A stretch of DNA of 64,000 nucleotides from Paenibacillus sp. YN15 (GTDB taxonomy: Bacteria; Bacillota; Bacilli; Paenibacillales; NBRC-103111). Below the pieces are notes generated by a model. That model searched no databases, was not told the DNA's origin, and saw only the letters and a program-made list of their open reading frames with translations. The stretch is taken from NCBI RefSeq assembly GCF_003285005.1, contig NZ_QMFA01000035.1:1-64000 (forward strand), written 5' to 3'. Below, one piece after another: positions 57,578 to 64,000 of this stretch (positions are counted from its first letter, which is position 1; each line of letters opens with the position of its first letter). The translations under genes were made by a program, and so were the position numbers.

Positions 57578-59875
57578 TTAGTGATGGTCGCCTGCGGCGT
57601 CCTGAACGACCCGCTCCAGCTCCCGGATAAAGCGGGTTTCCTCGAAAGACTCCGCATGGCGGCGAATCTCTGCGGGATCGAATTGCTCCGCATTGAAGGA
57701 ACGGAGAACCTCGGCCAGGGATTCAATGGTTTGCTCGTCAAAAAACAGGCCGTTCAGGCCGGGCACAACCGTGTCCAGCGCCCCGCCCTTGCGGAAGGCG
57801 ATAACCGGCTTGCCGCAGGCGTTGGCCTCCAGAGGCGTAATGCCAAAATCCTCGAAGCCCGGGAACAGCAAGGCCTGGCACCGCTTCATGTAGCGCTCCA
57901 CCTCTTCGTCGGGCAGCCGCCCCAGGAACGTGACGCTGGGACCGGCGATAGCCTCCAGCCGGGCGCGGTCGGGGCCGTCTCCGATAACCACCAGCTTTTG
58001 CCCCGTATAGGAGCAGGCCTCTACAGCCAGATCAATGCGCTTGTAGGACACCAGCCGGGATACGATGAGGAAGTAATCCCCCGACGACCGCTCCACCTGG
58101 AACCGGTTCACATTCACCGGCGGGAAAATCACCAGGGCGTCCTTGCCGTAATGCTCCTCAATCCGGCCCTTGACCACCGTAGAGTTGGCAATGATCTGAG
58201 TGACCTTGCGGGAGGTGGTTTTGTCCCACAGCCGCAGGGGCATCACCAGCATCCGGGCCGCCGCCCGCACCAAGGCAGGCACCTTCACCGCCTCCATGTA
58301 GCTGTTGAAATCCCAGGCGAACCGCATGGGAGTATGGCAATAGCAGATATGCACCGCCCCTTCATCTACAGGGGCTCCTTTGCCGTAGGCGCTGCTGGAG
58401 CTGATCACAATGTCGTAACCCTTCAGGTTCATGGAGGATACGGCAAAAGGATACAGCCAGAAGAACAGCTTGAAGCGTTTGTTCACCCCGGGAATGCGCT
58501 GCATCCAGGTGGTGCGGATGTCCGCGTCCTGAAGCTCGGGAAGCAGCTTGTCACGGTCTACAATGGTGGTAAAAATGGGAGCCTGCGGATACATCCGGTG
58601 CAGCACACCCACCACTCGCTCCGCTCCGCCCATCTGGTTCAGATAGTCGTGGACAATGGCCACCTTCTGGCCTTTTTCGGAAGCGGCGGCAGGAGCGGGG
58701 AATGTCTCCGGCTGCGCTTGGCGGCGGGCAGACAGCATAGAGGCGTAAACCTCCTCCACCCGTTCCGCTGTCCGCTGGATGGTGAAGAGGGCTTTTACCC
58801 GCTCCGCGGCATTCCGCCCCATCCGCACCCGCTGGAGGTCATCGGTTAAGAGGCGTCCCGCCAGATGAACCAACTGGTCCACATGGCCAACCTCGTACAA
58901 AAATCCGCTCTCCCCGTGCTCGATAATCTCCGGAACTCCTCCGGACCGGGTGCCCGCCACCGGCGTCCCTTGGGACATGGCTTCAATGATGACCCTGCCG
59001 AAGGGTTCGTTGTCCGAGCATAAAAAAAGAAGATCCGCCGCCGCGCAGATCTCCATCACATCCTTGCGGAATCCGGTGAACCGCACCCGGTGGGCGATTC
59101 CCAGCTCCTCCGCCCTGTTGCGCAGGGCGATTTCATATTCGATATTCTCCTGGCGGAACTTGGCCTCGCCGACCACCCACAGGTAGATGTCATAGCCCTG
59201 CTCCAAAAGCCCGGCGACCGCCTCGATGGCATCCTCCTGGCGCTTCCAGGGGGTGATCTGGCCGATAATGGCCGCCACCTTGGCCTTCTGCGGCGTGGCC
59301 AGCTCTTCGCGGATAGCCTGGCGGTGATAGCGCTTCTCCAGCTCGTTCATCTCCTTCAGCTCCACGCCGTTGTGGATCAGGTGCAGCCTGCCGGCCAGCG
59401 CTTTTTGGGCGAAGCCCCGGGTGACCGGCTCCGAAATGCCGATGACGGTGCTGCCCGACAGCCAGGCCAGCAGGTTCACCGCCTTGCCCATGAGTCCGCC
59501 CGGCGGCATATCCCGCACATGCCAGATCACCGGCAGCCGGTGATGCCAGGCGAACAGCGAGGCCATCATGCCCGCCCGCAGGGAGTTGGCGTGGATGAGA
59601 TCCACTTGTTTGCTGCGGACAGCCCGGGAGAAGCGGAAGCCGGACTTCAGCATCCCCAGCATTCCCGCCGCCAGCTTCAGCGGATTTTTGCTCATCCGCG
59701 CCCGGTAGCTTTCCACCGGCTGGACGGCAATGCCCGCCTCCCTGGCCCGCTCCAGCAGCTCCCCCTCCGGGGCGAAAATCACCGGGGCGACATCCGTCAG
59801 ATGGCGTGCCGTGAGAAGGAGGCTGATTTCAGCGCCGCTGACATCGCTGGTGTGGTTATAAAACGCTGCGTTCAT
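57578..59875 (-). CDS. fused tandem GT4 glycosyltransferases in one polypeptide
   Basis: The 765-residue protein consists of two complete GT-B glycosyltransferases. Domain 1 (about 1-380) contains SGAEISLLLTARHL and the donor motif DNEPFGRVIIEAMSQGTPVAGTRSGG. A linker rich in Ala, Pro and Glu (about 383-400) follows. Domain 2 (about 400-765) begins VAIVHDYLNQMGGAERVV and has FPGFEDFGITPLEANACGKPVIAFRKGG; it resembles WbaZ-type mannosyltransferases. Two consecutive sugars could be added by one protein. The ATG at 59875 has GGGGGAAGG and overlaps the upstream GT gene by 20 nt. The longer frame to 59998 is rejected. Confidence 0.88.
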   Translation of the reverse strand: MNAAFYNHTSDVSGAEISLLLTARHLTDVAPVIFAPEGELLERAREAGIAVQPVESYRARMSKNPLKLAAGMLGMLKSGFRFSRAVRSKQVDLIHANSLRAGMMASLFAWHHRLPVIWHVRDMPPGGLMGKAVNLLAWLSGSTVIGISEPVTRGFAQKALAGRLHLIHNGVELKEMNELEKRYHRQAIREELATPQKAKVAAIIGQITPWKRQEDAIEAVAGLLEQGYDIYLWVVGEAKFRQENIEYEIALRNRAEELGIAHRVRFTGFRKDVMEICAAADLLFLCSDNEPFGRVIIEAMSQGTPVAGTRSGGVPEIIEHGESGFLYEVGHVDQLVHLAGRLLTDDLQRVRMGRNAAERVKALFTIQRTAERVEEVYASMLSARRQAQPETFPAPAAASEKGQKVAIVHDYLNQMGGAERVVGVLHRMYPQAPIFTTIVDRDKLLPELQDADIRTTWMQRIPGVNKRFKLFFWLYPFAVSSMNLKGYDIVISSSSAYGKGAPVDEGAVHICYCHTPMRFAWDFNSYMEAVKVPALVRAAARMLVMPLRLWDKTTSRKVTQIIANSTVVKGRIEEHYGKDALVIFPPVNVNRFQVERSSGDYFLIVSRLVSYKRIDLAVEACSYTGQKLVVIGDGPDRARLEAIAGPSVTFLGRLPDEEVERYMKRCQALLFPGFEDFGITPLEANACGKPVIAFRKGGALDTVVPGLNGLFFDEQTIESLAEVLRSFNAEQFDPAEIRRHAESFEETRFIRELERVVQDAAGDHH

Positions 59876-61055
59876 AAACGCCTTCCCCCTCCCGTTCCTG
59901 GATAGCCTGCTCAAAAATGCCAGTGATGGCCGAAGCCGCCTTCTCCCATGTATAATGGGCCAGCACAAATTCCCGGCAGGCTCTGCGTCCGGGAACAAAG
60001 CTGGAGCCGTTCAAGGCCGAGATCATCCGGGCGGCGATGGAGGCGGGCTTGTGATCCTCAAACAGCAGCTCGTGGGAAAGCCGCTCCAAAATTTCCTTGG
60101 TTCCCCCGTAGGGGGTGCCCAGAACCGGCGTGCCGCAGGCCAGGGATTCTACCGTGACCAGGCCGAAGCCCTCCAGGGTCACAGTGGGTACAATGCTGAG
60201 GTCAGCCGCCTGATACCAGCGGACCAGCTCCTCATTGGATACCCGGCCCAAAAGACGGACAGCGCCGCCCAGCCCCAGCTCCTGGATCAGGTCCTGCAAA
60301 TGGCCTCTCAGCGCTCCGTCGCCGGCAATGTACAGCACTGCCCCCGGCTCCGCATGAACCACAGCGGCCATAGCCCGGATCAGGTTGTCGATGCCCATCC
60401 GGTTAACCAGCCGCCTGGCGCAGAACAGCACCTTGGCGCCGGGGGGAAGCCCCAGCTCCCGGCGCAGCTCCTCCCGGTTCTCCGCCGGGCGGAACCGCTC
60501 GATATCCGGCGCGCCGGGCACAATATGGACGGCCTCGCCGGAAACCCCGTAATCCCGGGTGAGAATATCCCGGAAGTAGCGGCTCAATACGATAAAATGA
60601 TCCGCGCGCCGGTAGGACAGCAGCTCCACATTTTTTTTCAGCTGGTACCGCACCTTCTGGCCCCAATCCAGCCCCGCATCCTCCACCAGCGACTCCTGGG
60701 CCCAAGGCCCATGGAAGTGGGTCACAATGGGAATATGCGCCGGCACCATGTCCCGGGTCACCAAGGAGCTGTACAGGGCAAAGTGGGGATTGAACACATC
60801 GGGCTGGCGCCGCAGCAGCTCCGCCTTGACTCTGGCACGGAAAGCTCTGGTCCGGGCCAGGGTGGATAACCGTTCCGGCCTGTCCAGCACATCCCGGATA
60901 TAGGCGGGAGCGGCGATTTCCTCGCCGTGGGCCGTAACCAGCCCTCTTACTTCATGACCGCAAGCGGCCATCGCTTCCAGATAGTCGGCAAAATACCGGT
61001 TTAACCCGCCTGGGGTATGATTGATCCAGCCCATTCCCGTTGCCAGTATGTCCAT
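59856..61055 (-). CDS. GT4 family glycosyltransferase
   Basis: The 399-residue GT-B enzyme has an N-terminal acceptor domain starting MDILATGMGWINHTPGGLNRYFADYL, and a C-terminal donor-binding block VPTVTLEGFGLVTVESLACGTPVLGTPYGGTKEIL (about 300-335) with the EX7E motif. It transfers a nucleotide-activated sugar to a growing lipid-linked glycan on the cytoplasmic face (inferred from the cluster). AAGGAGCAG precedes the ATG. Its 3' end overlaps the tandem GT4 gene. Confidence 0.9.
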   Translation of the reverse strand: MDILATGMGWINHTPGGLNRYFADYLEAMAACGHEVRGLVTAHGEEIAAPAYIRDVLDRPERLSTLARTRAFRARVKAELLRRQPDVFNPHFALYSSLVTRDMVPAHIPIVTHFHGPWAQESLVEDAGLDWGQKVRYQLKKNVELLSYRRADHFIVLSRYFRDILTRDYGVSGEAVHIVPGAPDIERFRPAENREELRRELGLPPGAKVLFCARRLVNRMGIDNLIRAMAAVVHAEPGAVLYIAGDGALRGHLQDLIQELGLGGAVRLLGRVSNEELVRWYQAADLSIVPTVTLEGFGLVTVESLACGTPVLGTPYGGTKEILERLSHELLFEDHKPASIAARMISALNGSSFVPGRRACREFVLAHYTWEKAASAITGIFEQAIQEREGEGVYERSVL

Positions 61056-61108
61056 GCTTTCACTGCTCCTTCATCTGGATATTGGCGGATAATCCGCTTG
61101 ATGATACT

Positions 61109-61756
61109 CTATGGCTGCTCCGCGTACCGGAGAAATTCCTCCACATTGCCGAACAGCCGGCGGGCTTCCTTCAGCCGGGCTTCCTCCCACTCCCACCAGC
61201 AGGTGCGGCGAAGCCGTTGGCAGATGTCCGGAGCAAAGCGGCTTTTTACCGCTTTGGCCGGAATGCCCACCGCAACGGCGTAAGCCGGTATCCGGCCGGT
61301 GACTACGGCGCCTGCGCCAATAATGGCCCCGTCCTCGATGACGGCCCCCCGCAGAATCTGGACGCCGGCCCCGATCCAGACATCGTTGCCGATCACCGGC
61401 TCCGGCTTGGGCTGGGCCCAGCCCGCCTCCCTGTCCTCCACCGGCAGCGTGAAGCCGCCCGGCGAGTACCAGAAGGGATGGGTGGACACCGCATCTACCG
61501 GATGCTCATCGCCGCCGATTCTCACTCCCGGGGCAATGGAGCAAAAAGCGCCGATCCGGCCGGAGTCGATTTCCACACCCTCGCGGATATAGGTATAGCG
61601 GCCAACCGTTACGCCGGGATTGATCCGGGTCTGGGGCATCACGTACACTGTTTCGTGAATGCCCGTCTGCATCTTCTGCTTCTGCGTTTTCCAGTAGCTC
61701 ATGTAGCCGTCCAGCCGAAGCGCCGCCTGCATTTTCCAATTGACCATGGTACTCAT
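61109..61756 (-). CDS. hexapeptide-repeat acetyltransferase (CatB/LbH type), paralogue A
   Basis: The 215-residue left-handed beta-helix protein has hexapeptide rungs ([34 protein letters not shown]), the catalytic-type [15 protein letters not shown] loop and [31 protein letters not shown]. Such enzymes add acetyl groups to sugars or to small molecules. It is very like the next gene upstream, so the pair looks like a tandem duplication. The start is uncertain: ATG 61756, ATG 61747 and GTG 61768 are all possible. Confidence 0.87.
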   Translation of the reverse strand: MSTMVNWKMQAALRLDGYMSYWKTQKQKMQTGIHETVYVMPQTRINPGVTVGRYTYIREGVEIDSGRIGAFCSIAPGVRIGGDEHPVDAVSTHPFWYSPGGFTLPVEDREAGWAQPKPEPVIGNDVWIGAGVQILRGAVIEDGAIIGAGAVVTGRIPAYAVAVGIPAKAVKSRFAPDICQRLRRTCWWEWEEARLKEARRLFGNVEEFLRYAEQP

Positions 61757-61773
61757 GACTTCCCGCACCCCCG

Positions 61774-62445
61774 CTATGAGCTAAGCCGCTTCTCCTCTTG
61801 CCGGGGAAGCGCGCCGTAGAGTCTGACGAATTCCTCCACATTCCCGAAGCTGGCGGCCGCCTCCTGCAGCCTGGCCTCATCCCATTCCCACCAGCGAATC
61901 TCCCGCAGGGCGAGGCGAAGCTCGTCATCCTCCACCGCATACTTCAATAGCTTGCCGGGAATCCCCCCGATAACGGAGTAAGCGGGCACATGGCTGCCTA
62001 CCACACTGCCTGCGGCGATGACCGCCCCATCCTCAATAACGGCTCCCCGCAAAATAGTGGCTCCCGCTCCGATCCAGACATCATTGCCGATCACAGGCGG
62101 CGCCTTGGTCTGCCCCCATCGCCACACCGGCGACTTCAAATCGTGATGGGCCGGGGAATACCAGAAGGGATGATGGGAGGCGCCGCTGACCGGATGCTCA
62201 TCCGCACCGATGGTTACGTTCCAGCTGATGGAGCAAAAAGCGCCGATAGAGCCTGACTGGATCATGGTGTTATGCCCCACATAGCTGTACCGCCCGATGG
62301 ATACCGAAGGGGCGATCCGGCTGCCCGTTTCCACACAAACGGTGGAATGGATGCTGCTGTTTTCCGGCTGGACCGACCAATATTGGATAAAGCGCAGCAC
62401 CTTGCCCAGCTTGCGGGCCAGCTTGATTTTTGTTGAGCGGTTCAT
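61774..62445 (-). CDS. hexapeptide-repeat acetyltransferase, paralogue B
   Basis: The 223-residue left-handed beta-helix protein has the same layout as paralogue [71 protein letters not shown], and the C-terminal [13 protein letters not shown] helix shared with A. It probably O-acetylates a residue of the polysaccharide. The ATG at 62445 has GGAGGGGGG upstream and is preferred over an in-frame start at 62529. Confidence 0.88.
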   Translation of the reverse strand: MNRSTKIKLARKLGKVLRFIQYWSVQPENSSIHSTVCVETGSRIAPSVSIGRYSYVGHNTMIQSGSIGAFCSISWNVTIGADEHPVSGASHHPFWYSPAHHDLKSPVWRWGQTKAPPVIGNDVWIGAGATILRGAVIEDGAVIAAGSVVGSHVPAYSVIGGIPGKLLKYAVEDDELRLALREIRWWEWDEARLQEAAASFGNVEEFVRLYGALPRQEEKRLSS

Positions 62446-62464
62446 GTTCTTCCCCCCTCCGGCT

Positions 62465-63631
62465 TTATCCCGCGTTCCAGACCGGCGACAGCAGCGCCGC
62501 ATATTGCCGGGTGCACCGGGCGGCGTCATACTCCAGCGCTGTAGCCCGGGCCGCCTGGCCCATCTGCCGGCGCAGGGACTCGTTGGCTTTCAGGAGCGCA
62601 ATCCGCTCCGCCAAAGCATCCGTATCCCGGCTGGGAATGATAAACCCGTTATGGCCGTTGTCAATTACATCCCTCATCCCCGTCATATCCGTGACTACCG
62701 CCGGCAGCCCCGCCGACATGGCCTCCAGTGGAGCCAGGCCGAAGCCGTCCTCCACCGACGAATGCACATAAAGGCTGGCCCTGCGCAAGGCGGGCAGCGG
62801 ATCGCCGGGGGCGCAGGTAATGCGCACGCCGCGGCTGCGGTATTCCTCGATGGACTTGGCGATGGAGCGCCAGCCGATGCCGCCTACCAGCACCACCTCA
62901 ATGTCCCGGTCGCCCAGCTTTTCCACCGCGTCCAGCAGATAGTGGTAGCCCTTGCGGATGGAGATTTGGCCCACCTGGATAATCCTGAACACGCCGTCCT
63001 CCCGCTGCCCTCCGCTCTCCGCCTCCGGCCCCGGAGAAAACCGGGCGGTATCGATACCCAGCGGCGCGTACAGAATCCGGCTTTCCGCAAAGCCGCGGCG
63101 GAGAAAGCTTTCCGCCTGCAGCCGGGAAGCCACGGTAATGTAGTCCGCCAGCTCGTATTCCCGCATCACCCGCTCCACCCATTCCCGGGAAAAGGGGTTG
63201 CCGCCGATGCCCCGTTTTTTATGCTCCTCCTCGGTAATCCGGTACACATCCGCCGCGTGGGTGGTGGCCGCCTCCAGCACCGTCACCCCGCCGTTGGCCT
63301 TGACCTTGTGGAAGGTGGCTTCGGCAAAACCCGGAAAGGAATGATACACACTGTAGCATGATGGATAGACTTCGGCAACGGCCTTGTCAAACTGCATCCC
63401 GTTCCAATAGACCTGCTTGGAGGGCAGCCAACGGACCGGCGTATAACGCAGCCACTTGTCCCACACCGGGTTGGGCACATCCACAAATCCCGGCTTGCCC
63501 GGCGTTCCCCGGCAGTACACCCCGGCTTCTACCCCCGCCGTTTCCATAGCCTTGCAGATAAACTGAAGATGCCCCCCCAGTCCCCCCATGCCGAAGGGTG
63601 TGGAGCATCCGGCCAGCACCTTGCTATTCAT
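62465..63631 (-). CDS. GT4 family glycosyltransferase
   Basis: The 388-residue GT-B protein has an N-terminal CSTPFGMGGLGGHLQFICKAME and a donor-binding block HSSVEDGFGLAPLEAMSAGLPAVVTDMTGMRDVI (about 292-325). There is no membrane span. The gene lies 19 nt upstream of acetyltransferase B and 28 nt downstream of the next glycosyltransferase, within one minus-strand operon. GGGGGAGGGG precedes the ATG. The sugar specificity is unknown. Confidence 0.9.
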   Translation of the reverse strand: MNSKVLAGCSTPFGMGGLGGHLQFICKAMETAGVEAGVYCRGTPGKPGFVDVPNPVWDKWLRYTPVRWLPSKQVYWNGMQFDKAVAEVYPSCYSVYHSFPGFAEATFHKVKANGGVTVLEAATTHAADVYRITEEEHKKRGIGGNPFSREWVERVMREYELADYITVASRLQAESFLRRGFAESRILYAPLGIDTARFSPGPEAESGGQREDGVFRIIQVGQISIRKGYHYLLDAVEKLGDRDIEVVLVGGIGWRSIAKSIEEYRSRGVRITCAPGDPLPALRRASLYVHSSVEDGFGLAPLEAMSAGLPAVVTDMTGMRDVIDNGHNGFIIPSRDTDALAERIALLKANESLRRQMGQAARATALEYDAARCTRQYAALLSPVWNAG

Positions 63632-63659
63632 GGAACCCCTCCCCCTACCATCATTGTTT

Positions 63660-64000
63660 TCAGGAAAAAGAAACGGAGTGCAAATCCTCGATAATATTGA
63701 TCCGCCGGTACTCGGGCGTTTCCTCCGCCTGCACCGGCACAGCCCGGCTCACCCCGGCTGCGGCAGTTCCCTGGCGCAGGTGGTTCCAGGCCGTCTCCAC
63801 CGTATCGGCCAAATCCTCGGCATCCGCATGACGGGAAACATAGATGCCATCCATCCATTGGCTCCATTCCGGCAGCCCGCCGGAGTCGAACACCACCACC
63901 GGCTTGCCCAGCGCTCGGGCCTCGGGCACCACCAATCCGGCCGGCTCCGGCCAGATGGAGGGCACCACCGCCACATCGGAGCGCTCATACCACCGGTGAA
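63660..64000 (-). CDS. GT4 family glycosyltransferase, C-terminal part (runs off the right edge)
   Basis: The last 113 codons of a glycosyltransferase are visible, starting at the window edge with RWYERSDVAVVPSIWPEPAG and followed by LVVPEARALGKPVVVFDSGGLPEW, the donor-binding signature. The C-terminal helix ends NIIEDLHSVSFS. The start codon and the rest lie beyond base 64000. It is the most upstream visible gene of the glycan operon. Confidence 0.85.
   Translation of the reverse strand, partial: HRWYERSDVAVVPSIWPEPAGLVVPEARALGKPVVVFDSGGLPEWSQWMDGIYVSRHADAEDLADTVETAWNHLRQGTAAAGVSRAVPVQAEETPEYRRINIIEDLHSVSFS

Overview
The window looks like chromosomal DNA of a spore-forming, Gram-positive member of the Bacillota, most likely the Paenibacillaceae (Paenibacillus or a close relative). 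The evidence is the 16S rRNA 5' end at the left edge, a perR and ygxA-like neighbourhood beside an rRNA operon as in Bacillus subtilis, SigY-type and zinc-finger anti-sigma ECF operons, YesMN two-component genes beside an ABC importer without its own ATPase, a giant SLH-domain surface enzyme, AGGAGG-type ribosome binding sites, and many GTG and TTG starts. No phage, plasmid or CRISPR locus was seen.

Layout. 1-344: start of an rRNA operon (minus strand) with two promoters. 345-3854: nucleotidyltransferase-like gene, a secreted GH18 protein, and perR. 3974-7011: four-gene ECF sigma / anti-sigma / membrane protein / DUF4097-type operon. 7137-10217: mgtC-like gene, an unassigned 569-residue protein, and a GNAT gene. 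10232-13586: gatCAB. 13744-16431: a SigY-like operon, small hypotheticals and repeats. 16540-22793: a Tad/Flp-like secretion or pilus operon with two micro-genes under 55 codons. 22947-37716: mixed housekeeping and accessory genes (NlpC/P60, AraC, PHP phosphatase, esterase, HlyIII, hydrolase, MMPL/TetR pair, LysM-3D, EEP, RidA, WYL, metallophosphoesterase, lactonase). 37717-38351: repeat-rich gap with a MITE-like element. 38352-54671: a polysaccharide utilisation locus made of a PL8 lyase anchored by SLH domains, a GH94 phosphorylase, a solute-binding lipoprotein, two permeases and a YesN/YesM pair. 54672-55902: a 1.2-kb gap built almost wholly of repeats. 55903-64000: exopolysaccharide or cell-wall glycan biosynthesis (ManC, four GT4-type genes, two acetyltransferases), running off the right edge.

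How the parts work together. In the polysaccharide locus the PL8 enzyme should cut a uronic-acid polymer at the cell surface. The lipoprotein and permeases import oligosaccharides with a shared ATPase encoded elsewhere. GH94 would phosphorolyse them in the cytoplasm, YesM/YesN would sense the substrate, and a cre-like site just downstream of the promoter suggests CcpA repression. The Tad-like operon has the ATPase, two TadB/TadC membrane proteins, and CpaB- and CpaE-like proteins, but no recognisable Flp pilin or prepilin peptidase. Four consecutive small single-span proteins sit where the pilins should be. This is the best candidate here for something undescribed.

The second notable theme is intergenic repeats: a hairpin family placed directly upstream of Shine-Dalgarno sequences in two unrelated operons, a 187-188 bp nested palindrome present twice plus a fragment, arrays of AATAGCGGAAA-type palindromes, a degenerate tandem repeat of about 10 bp, and a MITE-like element. 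Long antisense open frames are common because the DNA is GC-rich; they were treated as shadows.
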